Below are positions 17,972-27,324 of a stretch of DNA of 64,000 nt, piece by piece. This DNA comes from Pseudomonas fluorescens (GTDB taxonomy: Bacteria; Pseudomonadota; Gammaproteobacteria; Pseudomonadales; Pseudomonadaceae), in assembly GCF_902497855.1 (NCBI RefSeq), contig NZ_CABVHU010000013.1, positions 62,001-126,000 of the forward strand, in the 5' to 3' direction. The notes beneath the pieces are model-generated. The model was not told the DNA's origin. It saw only the letters and a list, made by a program, of their open reading frames with translations, and did not search any database. The translations under genes were made by a program, and so were the position numbers. Each line of letters starts with the position of its first letter. Within the stretch, counting starts at the first letter, position 1.

Positions 17972-18931
17972 ATGACTGAGCCACTGCGCATTGTCTTTGC
18001 CGGCACCCCGGAATTCGCCGCCGAACACCTCAAGGCCTTGCTCGACAGCCCTTACGAGATTGTCGCGGTCTACACCCAGCCGGACCGTCCGGCGGGCCGC
18101 GGGCAAAAGTTGATGCCAAGCCCGGTCAAGCAGCTGGCTCTGGAAAACTCTATCGCGGTGCTGCAACCGCCAAGCCTGCGCAACGAGGACGCCCAGGCCG
18201 AACTGGCCGCGTTGAAGCCGGATTTGCTGGTGGTGGTCGCTTACGGCCTGATCCTGCCACAGGTGGTGCTGGATATTCCGCGCCTGGGTTGCATCAACAG
18301 CCACGCCTCCCTGCTGCCACGCTGGCGTGGTGCGGCACCGATCCAGCGCGCGATCGAAGCCGGCGACAGTGAAAGCGGCGTGACCGTGATGCGCATGGAA
18401 GCCGGTCTCGATACCGGGCCGATGCTACTCAAGGTCACTACGCCGATCACCGGTGAAGACACCGGCGGCAGCTTGCACGACCGTCTGGCCGAGATGGGTC
18501 CACCCGCCGTTATCCAGGCGATTGCGGCGCTCGCTGCGGGCACGCTGGACGGCGAAGTGCAGGACGACAGCCTCGCCACCTACGCGCACAAATTGAACAA
18601 AGATGAAGCGCGCATCGACTGGAGCCGTCCGGCGGTTGAACTGGAACGCCTGGTTCGTGCCTTCAATCCATGGCCGGTCTGCCACAGCACGCTGAACGGC
18701 GAAGCGCTGAAAGTTTTGGCCGCGAGCCTCGCCGAAGGGCAGGGCACACCCGGAGAAATCCTCAGCGCCAGCAAAGACGGCTTGATCGTCGCTTGCGGCG
18801 CGCAGGCTCTGTGTCTGACCCGCCTCCAATTGCCCGGCGGCAAAGCGCTGAACTTCAGCGACTTGTTCAACAGCCGTCGGGAGAAGTTCGCCGTCGGCAC
18901 CGTCCTCGGTCAAACGGCGGACGCTCAATGA
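17972..18931 (+). CDS. fmt: Methionyl-tRNA formyltransferase
   Basis: A 319-residue enzyme that formylates initiator Met-tRNA using 10-formyltetrahydrofolate. The formyl-transfer core contains FAGTPEFAAEHL (about residues 10-21), NSHASLLPRWRGAAPIQ (about residues 109-125, with the catalytic Asn and His) and the GLDTGPML loop. The C-terminal OB-like tRNA-binding domain spans about residues 205-319. The start at 17972 gives the standard MTEPLRIVFAGTPEF. Its stop overlaps the start of rsmB (ATGA), indicating translational coupling. Confidence 0.97.
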   Translation: MTEPLRIVFAGTPEFAAEHLKALLDSPYEIVAVYTQPDRPAGRGQKLMPSPVKQLALENSIAVLQPPSLRNEDAQAELAALKPDLLVVVAYGLILPQVVLDIPRLGCINSHASLLPRWRGAAPIQRAIEAGDSESGVTVMRMEAGLDTGPMLLKVTTPITGEDTGGSLHDRLAEMGPPAVIQAIAALAAGTLDGEVQDDSLATYAHKLNKDEARIDWSRPAVELERLVRAFNPWPVCHSTLNGEALKVLAASLAEGQGTPGEILSASKDGLIVACGAQALCLTRLQLPGGKALNFSDLFNSRREKFAVGTVLGQTADAQ

Positions 18932-20238
18932 ATCCACGTCTGGCCGCCGCCAAGGCACTGGCTGCTGTTCTTAACGGAAAAGCCTCACTCAACAGTTCTC
19001 TGCCGACACAAATGGACAAGGTCGAAGACCGTGATCGCGGCTTCACCCAGGACCTGGCGTTCGGCACCGCTCGCTGGCAGCCGCGTTTGTCGGCGCTGGC
19101 GGCAAAGTTGTTACAGAAACCGTTCAAGGCAGCCGACGCCGATGTCGAGGCGTTGCTGCTGGTCGGCCTCTATCAGCTGCTCTATACCCGGGTGCCGGCC
19201 CACGCCGCCATTGGCGAAACCGTAGGTTGCGCGGACAAGCTGAAAAAGCCCTGGGCCAAGGCACTGCTGAATGCTGTTTTACGCCGCGCGCAACGGGAAA
19301 GCGAAGCGTTGCTTGCCGAACTGGAACACGACCCGGTCGTGCGTACCGCTCACCCGCGCTGGTTGCAAAAATCCCTCAAGGCCTTCTGGCCTGAACAATG
19401 GGAAGCCATTTGCGCGGCAAACAATGCGCATCCGCCGATGATTCTGCGGGTCAACCGTCGCCATCACGGGCGCGACGCCTACCTTGGTTTGCTGAGCGAA
19501 GCCGGCATCGCCGCCACGCCGTGCGTCTACAGTCCGGATGGCATCATCCTCGACGCCGCGGCCGACGTACGCAGCCTGCCGGGTTTTGCCGAAGGCTGGA
19601 TCAGCGTGCAGGACGAGGCAGCCCAACTGGCCGCCGATCTGCTGGATCTGGCACCGGGTCAGCGCGTGCTGGACGCCTGCTGCGCACCGGGCGGCAAGAC
19701 CTGCCACATCCTTGAAGCCGAACCCGCACTGGCCGGCGTCGTGGGTGTCGATCTGGAAGCCAAGCGCCTGGTGCGGGTGCGCGAGAACCTCGCACGCCTG
19801 GGCCTGAGCGCTGAACTGATCGCTGCCGACGGCCGCGACATCGCGACCTGGTGGGATGGCAAACCCTTCCAACGCATTCTGTTGGATGCACCGTGCTCGG
19901 CCACCGGTGTGATTCGTCGTCACCCGGACATCAAGCTGACCCGCCAACCCGATGACATCGCCGCATTGGCGGTGCTTCAGGGTGAGTTGCTGGACGCCAT
20001 GTGGATAACGCTGGAAGTGGGCGGCATCCTGCTTTACGCCACCTGTTCCACGCTGCCGACCGAGAACACCGAAGTGATCGAGGCCTTCCTTGCCCGTACG
20101 CCAGGTGCCCGCGAACTCGACATTGCCAGTCAGGCTGGCATCAAGCAGCCCCACGGTCGCCAGTTGCTGGCCCAGGAAGGCGGCCACGACGGGTTCTACT
20201 ACGCCAAGCTGATCAAGATCGCCGCCGCGCGCGGTTAA
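18928..20238 (+). CDS. rsmB: 16S rRNA (cytosine967-C5)-methyltransferase
   Basis: A 436-residue S-adenosylmethionine-dependent enzyme that methylates C967 of 16S rRNA. An N-terminal NusB-like RNA-binding domain (about residues 5-140) precedes the RsmB/NOP catalytic domain with DACCAPGGKTCH (about residues 249-260), DAPCSATGVIRRHPDIK (about residues 319-335) and the catalytic YATCSTL (about residues 370-376). The start overlaps the fmt stop as ATGA; an open extension upstream to 18670 only mirrors fmt in another frame. trkA follows after 22 bp. Confidence 0.97.
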   Translation: MNPRLAAAKALAAVLNGKASLNSSLPTQMDKVEDRDRGFTQDLAFGTARWQPRLSALAAKLLQKPFKAADADVEALLLVGLYQLLYTRVPAHAAIGETVGCADKLKKPWAKALLNAVLRRAQRESEALLAELEHDPVVRTAHPRWLQKSLKAFWPEQWEAICAANNAHPPMILRVNRRHHGRDAYLGLLSEAGIAATPCVYSPDGIILDAAADVRSLPGFAEGWISVQDEAAQLAADLLDLAPGQRVLDACCAPGGKTCHILEAEPALAGVVGVDLEAKRLVRVRENLARLGLSAELIAADGRDIATWWDGKPFQRILLDAPCSATGVIRRHPDIKLTRQPDDIAALAVLQGELLDAMWITLEVGGILLYATCSTLPTENTEVIEAFLARTPGARELDIASQAGIKQPHGRQLLAQEGGHDGFYYAKLIKIAAARG

Positions 20239-20260
20239 CCGGGTTTAAGGGAGTGACTGG

Positions 20261-21634
20261 ATGAAAATCATCATCCTCGGCGCAGGACAGGTCGGCGGTT
20301 CGCTGGCGGAACACTTGGCCAGCGAGGCCAATGACATCACGGTTGTCGACACCGATGGCGATCGTCTGCGCGATCTCGGCGACCGCCTGGACATCCGCAC
20401 CGTGCAGGGCCGCGGCTCGCTCCCGACGGTGCTGCGCCAGGCTGGCGCGGACGATGCCGACATGTTGGTGGCCGTGACCAGCAGTGACGAAACCAACATG
20501 GTGGCCTGTCAGGTCGCCCACACGCTGTTCCACACGCCGACCAAAATCGCCCGGGTTCGCGAAGCGGCCTACCTGACCCGTACCGACCTGTTCCACAACG
20601 AAGCGATTCCGGTGGACGTGCTGATCAGTCCGGAGCAAGTGGTCACCAACTACATCAAGCGCCTGATCCAGCATCCGGGCGCGTTGCAGGTGATCGATTT
20701 CGCCGAGGGCAAAGCCCAGCTGGTGGCGGTCAAGGCCTATTACGGCGGTCCTCTGGTGGGCCAGCAACTGCGGCAATTGCGTGAGCACATGCCGAATGTC
20801 GAAACCCGGGTCGCGGCGATTTTCCGCCGTGACCGCCCCATCCTGCCCCAAGGCGACACGGTGATCGAGGCGGACGACGAAGTCTTTTTCATCGCGGCCA
20901 AGGCGAATATACGCGCAGTGATGAGTGAAATGCGCCGCCTCGATGAGAGCTACAAGCGCATTGTCATCGCTGGCGGCGGGCAGATCGGTGAACGCCTGGC
21001 CGAGGCCATTGAAAGCCGTTACCAGGTGAAGATCATCGAGATGAACCCGACGCGCTGCCGACATCTTTCGGACACCCTCGACAGCACCGTGGTGCTGCAG
21101 GGCAGCGCTTCGGATCGGGATCTGCTGTTGGAAGAGAACATCGCCGACGCCGATCTTTTCCTCGCCCTGACCAACGACGACGAAGCCAACATCATGTCGT
21201 CCTTGCTGGCCAAGCGCCTGGGCGCGAAGAAGGTGATGACGATCATCAACAACCCGGCCTATGTCGACCTGATCCAGGGCGGGGACATCGACATCGCCAT
21301 CAGCCCGCAACTGGCGACCATTGGCACGTTGCTGGCCCATGTGCGGCGCGGCGATATTGTCAGCGTGCACTCATTGCGCCGCGGCGCGGCGGAGGCCATC
21401 GAGGCCATTGCCCACGGCGATGCGAAGTCGAGCAAGGTCATCGGTAAATCCATCGAGAACATCGGCCTGCCACCCGGCACCACCATCGGCGCGATCATTC
21501 GCGACGAAGAGGTGATCATCGCCCACGACGACACCGTGATCGCGGCGGGCGACCATGTGATTCTGTTTCTTGTGGATAAGAAGCATATTCGGGATGTGGA
21601 AAAGCTGTTTCATGTGGGACTCAGCTTCTTCTGA
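20261..21634 (+). CDS. trkA: Trk potassium uptake regulatory subunit TrkA
   Basis: A 457-residue peripheral membrane protein that binds NAD(H) and gates the TrkH/TrkG K+ channels. Two RCK modules are visible: the first Rossmann loop is ILGAGQVGGSLAEHLA (about residues 5-20), the second is IAGGGQIGERLAEAIE (about residues 238-253), each followed by a TrkA-C domain with GTTIGAIIRDEEVI near the end. It forms a likely operon with fmt and rsmB. trkH is not in the window. Confidence 0.97.
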   Translation: MKIIILGAGQVGGSLAEHLASEANDITVVDTDGDRLRDLGDRLDIRTVQGRGSLPTVLRQAGADDADMLVAVTSSDETNMVACQVAHTLFHTPTKIARVREAAYLTRTDLFHNEAIPVDVLISPEQVVTNYIKRLIQHPGALQVIDFAEGKAQLVAVKAYYGGPLVGQQLRQLREHMPNVETRVAAIFRRDRPILPQGDTVIEADDEVFFIAAKANIRAVMSEMRRLDESYKRIVIAGGGQIGERLAEAIESRYQVKIIEMNPTRCRHLSDTLDSTVVLQGSASDRDLLLEENIADADLFLALTNDDEANIMSSLLAKRLGAKKVMTIINNPAYVDLIQGGDIDIAISPQLATIGTLLAHVRRGDIVSVHSLRRGAAEAIEAIAHGDAKSSKVIGKSIENIGLPPGTTIGAIIRDEEVIIAHDDTVIAAGDHVILFLVDKKHIRDVEKLFHVGLSFF

Positions 21635-21663
21635 TCAGGGATTTGCGGTGGCCGGGCGGGCCT

Positions 21664-21753
21664 TTTCGCGAGCAGGCTCGCTCCCACAATGAGTTTTTGC
21701 CGTACATATGCGTTCACTAAAGATCTACTGTGGGAGCGAGCCTGCTCGCGAAA
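21664..21753. repeat. REP doublet (25-bp inverted pair)
   Basis: Exact inverted arms at 21664-21688 and 21729-21753 with the GGGAGCGAGCCTGCTCGCGAA core, separated by 40 bases, between trkA and the TPR gene. It is the same subfamily as the copy at 4339. Confidence 0.9.
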
Positions 21754-21806
21754 GCTATCTTTCAGCGAAACGTCCCTTCCTGATTCTCCTCAACAAGGAA
21801 TCCACC

Positions 21807-22121
21807 ATGCTCGAATCCCTGGAAAAAATGCTCGCCAAGGGTGTGGATAACGCCTTGCTGCGCTTCGGCCTGGGCAAGGGTTACCTGGATCTGGGAGAGA
21901 ACGCCAAGGCCGCCGAGCATTTCCAGCGCTGCGTCGAGTTCGATCCGAAGTATTCGGCGGCCTGGAAACTGCTGGGCAAGGCCCATCTGGCGCTGGCGGA
22001 TTATCCGGCCGCGCGCCAGGCCTGGGAACGCGGCCTGGAAGCCGCCCGCGGCCATGGCGACAAGCAGGCGGAAAAGGAAATGACGGTGTTCCTGAAAAAA
22101 CTCGAGCGTCAGGCCCACTGA
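21807..22121 (+). CDS. Small tetratricopeptide repeat protein
   Basis: A 104-residue cytoplasmic protein made of about two TPR units: ALLRFGLGKGYLDLGENAKAAEHF and AAWKLLGKAHLALADYPAARQAWERGL regions show the W/LG-Y-A-P-like spacing. The C-terminal helix is highly charged. TPR proteins mediate protein contacts; the partner here is unknown. ATG at 21807 follows AAGGAA at the right distance; the upstream open frame would read through the REP. It is convergent with the acyltransferase gene (7 bp between stops). Confidence 0.8.
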   Translation: MLESLEKMLAKGVDNALLRFGLGKGYLDLGENAKAAEHFQRCVEFDPKYSAAWKLLGKAHLALADYPAARQAWERGLEAARGHGDKQAEKEMTVFLKKLERQAH

Positions 22122-22128
22122 TCAGAGG

Positions 22129-23016
22129 TCAATACCAGCGCTCTTCACCCGGTGGACGCTTCTTGAAGCGCTTCATGCTCCACATGTACTGGCTCGGATA
22201 AGCCCGGACATAGCGCTCAACCACCTGACTCATGGCCGCACAGGATGTCTCGGTATCGGTGCTGTACATGGCTTCTGGCGCGGCTTCGAGGATCACCTTG
22301 TAACCCGAACCGTCCGGCAGCCGCAGCGCGTGCAGGAACACGCCGACCGCTTTGCCACCGGCAAGCATGTTCGGTACGAATTTGCTGGTCAGTGCCTGCG
22401 TAGCAAAGAACGGCACGAAGATCCCGGCGGATTCGGCGGGCTCCGGGTCGGCGGGAATCCCGACGGCCCCCCCTTTGCGCACTTCCTTGATCACGCTGAG
22501 GATGCCTTCCTTGGTGGAGGCGGCAACCCGATTGCCCAGTTGCACCCGCTGCTTGCGCAGCAAATCATCCACCGCCTTCAGCTTGGGCGGACGATAGAAA
22601 ATGATCGGTTTGCATTGGCTGCAATAAAAGTGATTCAACACTTCCCAGTTGCCCAGGTGGCTGGTGATACCGACGACGCCTTTGCCGGAGGCGAGGGCGT
22701 CCTTCAATACGTCGAGACCTTCGACTTCACGCACCAGATCGATCGAGCGCTGAGCCGGCCAGATCCAGGCGCAGGCGCTTTCGGTCAGGGACTTGCCGAT
22801 GTCTTTCAGGCTCTGGCCGACCAGGCGCTCCCGTTCCGCCGGATCCATGTCGGGGAAACACTTGGAAAGATTGATCCGCACCACGTCGCGGGAACGGTTG
22901 GGGGTTTTCCACATGAACCAGCCGATGACCGAGCCCACAGCCTGCACTGCCCGCCACGGAAGCAGGGCAAACAACCGCAGAGCGCCTACCAGCAAGGCGC
23001 CTTTAAACTTATCCAC
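22129..23016 (-). CDS. lpxL: Lipid A lauroyl acyltransferase (LpxL/HtrB type)
   Basis: A 295-residue inner-membrane acyltransferase that adds a secondary acyl chain to the Kdo-lipid A precursor using acyl-ACP. One N-terminal membrane helix (about residues 8-34) is followed by the catalytic HLGNWE motif (HX4E, about residues 119-124) and the substrate-binding block GGAVGIPADPEPAES (about residues 178-192). Pseudomonads have more than one such enzyme, so the exact acyl position cannot be assigned. Its start codon overlaps a perfect DnaA-box sequence (23009-23017). tag lies upstream on the same strand. Confidence 0.93.
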   Translation of the reverse strand: MDKFKGALLVGALRLFALLPWRAVQAVGSVIGWFMWKTPNRSRDVVRINLSKCFPDMDPAERERLVGQSLKDIGKSLTESACAWIWPAQRSIDLVREVEGLDVLKDALASGKGVVGITSHLGNWEVLNHFYCSQCKPIIFYRPPKLKAVDDLLRKQRVQLGNRVAASTKEGILSVIKEVRKGGAVGIPADPEPAESAGIFVPFFATQALTSKFVPNMLAGGKAVGVFLHALRLPDGSGYKVILEAAPEAMYSTDTETSCAAMSQVVERYVRAYPSQYMWSMKRFKKRPPGEERWY

Positions 23017-23056
23017 AGGTCACTCCTGATCTTGTGCTGTGTGCGAGGCGGCTATT

Positions 23057-23614
23057 CTAACCGCCGTTCGCCAGCACAGCGTAGCGATCGCAATCCCGGG
23101 TGTGGTCCATGACCATGCCCGAAGCCTGCATCAGCGCGTAGCAAATGGTTGGGCCAACGAAGGTGAAACCGGCCTTTTTCAATCCTTTGCTCATCTCCAC
23201 GGCGACCGGCGTCACGGCCGGCACTTCGGTGCGATCCTTGAAATGATTGATCACAGGCTTGCCGCCGACGAATGACCAGAGAAACGCCACCGGGTCCTCC
23301 AGCGCCAGCCAGGCCTGGGCATTACGCCGGGCCGCGTTGAGTTTGAGCCGATTGCGGATAATCCCCGGATCGAGCATCAATTGATCGATTTCCGCGTCGC
23401 TCATCTGCGCTACGCGCTGGACGTCGAAGCCGAACATTACCTCTCGATAACGCTCGCGTTTACGCAATACGGTGATCCAGGACAGGCCGGCCTGGAACCC
23501 TTCGAGCAAAAGCAACTCGAACAATCCCTGCGCATCGCGTAGCGGCGTACCCCACTCCTGATCGTGATAAGCCATGTACAGCGGATCTTCGGAACACCAA
23601 AAGCAGCGTGGCAT
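23057..23614 (-). CDS. tag: DNA-3-methyladenine glycosylase I
   Basis: A 185-residue base-excision repair enzyme removing 3-methyladenine from DNA. Family features are CFWCSEDPLYMAYHDQEWG at residues 4-22 with the zinc ligands, the substrate pocket LLLLEGFQAGLSWITVLRKR (about residues 34-53), and GFTFVGPTICYALMQASGMV with the C-terminal DHTRDCDRY supplying His and Cys zinc ligands. ATG at 23614 gives the standard MPRCFWC beginning. It is divergent from glyQ with an 81-bp gap that must hold both promoters; a TATACT at 23650 suits glyQ. Confidence 0.96.
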   Translation of the reverse strand: MPRCFWCSEDPLYMAYHDQEWGTPLRDAQGLFELLLLEGFQAGLSWITVLRKRERYREVMFGFDVQRVAQMSDAEIDQLMLDPGIIRNRLKLNAARRNAQAWLALEDPVAFLWSFVGGKPVINHFKDRTEVPAVTPVAVEMSKGLKKAGFTFVGPTICYALMQASGMVMDHTRDCDRYAVLANGG

Positions 23615-23695
23615 AAGGCTCCAGGGGGCGTGCGCAGGACCGAATCGGGTATACTCCCGCTCTTTAAATCGCAGCCCAAGAAACAGGTGAATTTC

Positions 23696-24649
23696 GTGAG
23701 CCAGCCTACGCCAGCCGTGCGTACCTTCCAAGACTTGATCCTCGCCCTCCAGCAATACTGGGCCGAGCAAGGTTGTGTGGTACTTCAGCCCTACGATATG
23801 GAAGTAGGCGCCGGGACTTTCCACACAGCCACGTTTCTGCGCGCCATTGGCCCGGAAACCTGGAACGCCGCTTATGTGCAGCCCAGTCGTCGCCCGACTG
23901 ACGGCCGCTACGGCGAAAACCCGAACCGCCTGCAGCATTACTACCAGTTCCAGGTAGTGTTGAAGCCGAATCCGGACAACTTCCAGGAACTGTACCTGGG
24001 TTCCCTCAAGCACGTCGGCCTGGACCCGTTGGTCCACGACATTCGCTTCGTCGAAGACAACTGGGAATCGCCGACCCTGGGCGCCTGGGGTCTGGGCTGG
24101 GAAGTCTGGCTCAACGGCATGGAAGTGACCCAGTTCACGTACTTCCAGCAAGCGGGCGGCATCGAGTGCTACCCGGTGACCGGCGAGATCACCTACGGTC
24201 TCGAGCGTCTGGCCATGTACCTGCAAGGCGTGGACTCGGTCTACGACCTGGTCTGGGCTGACGGCCCGATGGGCAAAGTCACCTACGGCGATGTGTTCCA
24301 CCAGAACGAAGTGGAGCAGTCGACCTACAACTTCGAACACGCCAACGTCGAGAAGCTGTTCGAACTGTTCGATTTCTACGAAAGCGAAGCCAAGCGCCTG
24401 ATCGAACTCGAGCAGCCGTTGCCGTTGCCGAGCTACGAAATGGTGTTGAAGGCGTCCCATACCTTCAACCTGCTGGATGCGCGCCGGGCAATCTCGGTGA
24501 CCGCGCGTCAGCAATACATTCTGCGCGTACGCACCCTGGCGCGTTCCGTTGCGCAAGCCTACCTGCTGGCTCGCGCCAAGCTGGGCTTCCCGATGGCGAC
24601 CCCGGACCTGCGTGATGAAGTACTGGCCAAGCTGGAGGCTGCACAATGA
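23696..24649 (+). CDS. glyQ: Glycyl-tRNA synthetase alpha subunit
   Basis: A 317-residue catalytic subunit of the tetrameric bacterial glycyl-tRNA synthetase. The class II patterns are seen in CVVLQPYDMEVGAGTFHTATF (parts around residues 28-48), RRPTDGRYGENPNRLQHYYQFQV, and EITYGLERLAMYLQG. GTG at 23696 is chosen as start: it gives MSQPTPAVRTFQDLILALQQYW, has CAGGTGA upstream, and sits just before the first conserved residue. Its stop overlaps the glyS start (ATGA), so both subunits are coupled. Confidence 0.97.
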   Translation: MSQPTPAVRTFQDLILALQQYWAEQGCVVLQPYDMEVGAGTFHTATFLRAIGPETWNAAYVQPSRRPTDGRYGENPNRLQHYYQFQVVLKPNPDNFQELYLGSLKHVGLDPLVHDIRFVEDNWESPTLGAWGLGWEVWLNGMEVTQFTYFQQAGGIECYPVTGEITYGLERLAMYLQGVDSVYDLVWADGPMGKVTYGDVFHQNEVEQSTYNFEHANVEKLFELFDFYESEAKRLIELEQPLPLPSYEMVLKASHTFNLLDARRAISVTARQQYILRVRTLARSVAQAYLLARAKLGFPMATPDLRDEVLAKLEAAQ

Positions 24650-26700
24650 GTGCTCAAGATTTTCTGGTTGAACTGGGCACCGAAGAACTGCCACCCAAAG
24701 CCCTGAACACCCTGGCCGACGCGTTCCTGGCCGGTATCGACAAGGGCCTGCAAGCCGCCGGCCTGAACTACGAGACCAAAACCGTCTACGCCGCACCGCG
24801 CCGCCTGGCTGTGCTGATCACCTCGCTGGCGACCCAGCAGCCGGATCGCAGCATCAATCTCGACGGCCCACCACGCCAGGCCGCGTTCGATGCCGAAGGC
24901 AATCCGACTCAAGCGGCATTGGGTTTCGCCAAGAAGTGCGGCGTCGACCTGAGCGAAATCGATCAAAGCGGCCCGAAACTGCGCTACAGCCAAAGTATCG
25001 CCGGCAAGCCGACCCTGAGCCTGCTGCCGACCATCGTCGAAGATTCCCTGAACGACTTGCCGATCCCGAAGCGCATGCGCTGGGGCGCCCGCAAGGAAGA
25101 GTTCGTGCGTCCGACCCAGTGGCTGGTGATGTTGCTCGGTGACCAGGTCATCGATTGCACGATCCTCGCCCAGAAAGCCGGCCGCGACTCCCGTGGTCAT
25201 CGCTTCCATCACCCGCAAAGCGTGCGCATCACCTCGCCAGCCAACTACTTGAGCGACCTGCGGGCCGCTTATGTACTGGCCGATGCCAACGAGCGTCGCG
25301 CGTTGATCAGCAAGCGCACCGAAGAACTGGCGACCCTGCAGGAAGGTACTGCAATCGTTCCACCCGCCTTGCTCGACGAAGTGACCGCGCTGGTGGAATG
25401 GCCGGTGCCGCTGGTGTGCTCGTTCGAGGAACGTTTCCTCGACGTGCCGCAAGAAGCGCTGATCACAACCATGCAGGACAACCAGAAGTACTTCTGCCTG
25501 TTGGACGCCGACGGCAAGTTGCTGCCACGCTTCATTACCGTGGCCAACATCGAAAGCAAAGACCCGCAGCAGATCATCGCCGGTAACGAGAAAGTGGTTC
25601 GCCCACGCCTGACCGACGCCGAGTTCTTCTTCAAGCAAGACAAGAAGCAGAAACTCGAAGACTTCAACCTGCGTCTGCAAAACGTGGTGTTCCAGGAAAA
25701 ACTCGGCAGCGTCTACGACAAGGCCGAGCGCGTTTCCAAACTCGCCGCGTTCATCGCTCAACGCATTGGTGGCAACGCCGCATGGGCTGCCCGTGCCGGC
25801 CTGCTGTCCAAGTGCGACCTGTCGACCGAGATGGTCGGTGAGTTCCCGGAGATGCAAGGTGTCGCCGGTTACTACTACGCCCTCAACGACGGCGAGCCCG
25901 AAGAAGTCGCCCTGGCGCTGAACGAGCAATACATGCCGCGCGGTGCCGGTGCTGAATTGCCGACGACCCTGACCGGTGCGGCCGTGGCCATCGCCGACAA
26001 GCTCGACACCCTGGTCGGTATTTTCGGCATCGGCATGCTGCCCACCGGCAGCAAAGACCCGTACGCCTTGCGTCGTGCAGCCCTGGGTGTATTGCGCATC
26101 CTGATCGACAAGAAACTCGACCTCGATTTGAACGACGCCGTGGCCTTCGCTGTGAATGCCTTCGGTACCAAGGTCAAGGCTGCCGGCCTGAACGACTCGG
26201 TGCTGGAATTCATCTTCGACCGTCTGCGTGCCCGTTACGAAGACGAGGGTGTCGATGTCGGGTCTTACCTGTCGGTGCGCGCCCTGAAACCGGGCTCGGC
26301 GCTGGACTTCGATCAGCGCGTCCAAGCGGTAGAGGCGTTCCGCAAATTGCCGCAAGCCGCTGCCCTGGCCGCGGTGAACAAGCGCGTTTCGAACTTGCTG
26401 AGCAAGGTAGAGGGCTCTGTACCTGCGGTCGTGGAAGCCAAGTACTTCGACAACGCCAACGAGTTCTCCCTGTATTCGGCGATCCAGCAGGCTGACCAGG
26501 CTGTACAGCCAATGGCTGCTGCACGTCAGTACAGTGAATCCCTGGCACGCCTGGCGGCCTTGCGCGAGCCGGTGGATGCGTTCTTCGAAGCCGTGATGGT
26601 CAATGCCGAAGATGCCAAAGTGCGCGCCAACCGCTATGCGTTGCTGGCGCGTCTGCGTGGGCTGTTCCTCGGTGTCGCCGACATTTCGTTGCTGGGCTGA
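24646..26700 (+). CDS. glyS: Glycyl-tRNA synthetase beta subunit
   Basis: A 684-residue subunit responsible for tRNA recognition. It begins with FLVELGTEELPPKAL, contains the conserved RPTQWLVMLLGDQV and HRFHHP region, an HD-like core, and a C-terminal anticodon-binding domain (about residues 580-684). Length fits the family. The gene overlaps glyQ by four bases and is followed 10 bp later by gmhB. Confidence 0.98.
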   Translation: MSAQDFLVELGTEELPPKALNTLADAFLAGIDKGLQAAGLNYETKTVYAAPRRLAVLITSLATQQPDRSINLDGPPRQAAFDAEGNPTQAALGFAKKCGVDLSEIDQSGPKLRYSQSIAGKPTLSLLPTIVEDSLNDLPIPKRMRWGARKEEFVRPTQWLVMLLGDQVIDCTILAQKAGRDSRGHRFHHPQSVRITSPANYLSDLRAAYVLADANERRALISKRTEELATLQEGTAIVPPALLDEVTALVEWPVPLVCSFEERFLDVPQEALITTMQDNQKYFCLLDADGKLLPRFITVANIESKDPQQIIAGNEKVVRPRLTDAEFFFKQDKKQKLEDFNLRLQNVVFQEKLGSVYDKAERVSKLAAFIAQRIGGNAAWAARAGLLSKCDLSTEMVGEFPEMQGVAGYYYALNDGEPEEVALALNEQYMPRGAGAELPTTLTGAAVAIADKLDTLVGIFGIGMLPTGSKDPYALRRAALGVLRILIDKKLDLDLNDAVAFAVNAFGTKVKAAGLNDSVLEFIFDRLRARYEDEGVDVGSYLSVRALKPGSALDFDQRVQAVEAFRKLPQAAALAAVNKRVSNLLSKVEGSVPAVVEAKYFDNANEFSLYSAIQQADQAVQPMAAARQYSESLARLAALREPVDAFFEAVMVNAEDAKVRANRYALLARLRGLFLGVADISLLG

Positions 26701-26710
26701 GGGATTGCTG

Positions 26711-27244
26711 TTGAAACTGCTGATTCTCGATCGGGACGGGGTGATCAATTACGACTCCGACGCTTACATCAAGTCGGTGGAGGAGTGGATTCCACTCCCC
26801 GGTTCAATCGAAGCCATCGCGCAGTTGAGCAAAGCCGGCTGGACGGTAGCGGTGGCTACCAACCAGTCGGGCATCGCTCGCGGCTATTACGACATCGCCA
26901 CCCTGGACGCCATGCACGAGCGCTTGCGCTCGCTGGTGGCGGAGCAGGGCGGTGAGGTCGGGCTGATCGTCTACTGCCCGCACGGGCCGGACGACGGTTG
27001 CGATTGCCGCAAGCCAAAACCGGGGATGTTGAAAACCATCGCCGCGCATTACAACGTAGCGCTGACCAATCTATGGTTCGTTGGCGATACTCTCGGTGAC
27101 CTGGAAGCCGCCAAGGCCGTCGATTCTCAGCCAGTTTTGGTAAAGACCGGGAAAGGCGAAAAGACGCAGGGCAAGACCCTGCCGGTGGGCACCTTGATTT
27201 TTGACGATCTGGCGGCGATTGCCGCAGAACTTATCCACAATTGA
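26711..27244 (+). CDS. gmhB: D-glycero-beta-D-manno-heptose-1,7-bisphosphate 7-phosphatase
   Basis: A 177-residue HAD phosphatase in ADP-heptose synthesis for the LPS inner core. Motif I DRDGVIN with two Asp is at residues 7-13, motif II is ATNQSGIARG (about residues 50-59), a zinc loop CPHGPDDGCDCRKPKP (about residues 92-107) marks the GmhB branch, and motif IV is WFVGDTLGDLEAA. The start is TTG at 26711 with TGAGGGA upstream; no ATG exists near the conserved N terminus. The glyQ-glyS-gmhB-plsC order is shared with other pseudomonads. Confidence 0.93.
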   Translation: MKLLILDRDGVINYDSDAYIKSVEEWIPLPGSIEAIAQLSKAGWTVAVATNQSGIARGYYDIATLDAMHERLRSLVAEQGGEVGLIVYCPHGPDDGCDCRKPKPGMLKTIAAHYNVALTNLWFVGDTLGDLEAAKAVDSQPVLVKTGKGEKTQGKTLPVGTLIFDDLAAIAAELIHN

Positions 27245-27324
27245 GCGCTTCTGATATTCCTGGCCAAGGATTGATCGGGAGTGCGCTTATATAGACGGGC
27301 AATGCCCGCACGGTAAATGTCGCC

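Noticed and set aside
18670..18927. N-terminal extension of rsmB to 18670
   Set aside because: The extra 86 residues lie in another frame of fmt and show no homology; the ATGA overlap gives the standard N terminus.
23057..26748. Very long minus-strand open frames opposite glyQ and glyS (579 and 729 codons)
   Set aside because: They mirror highly expressed genes whose codon bias avoids the triplets that become stops on the other strand; the translations show no family motifs, apart from the tag gene at the 3' end of the first one.
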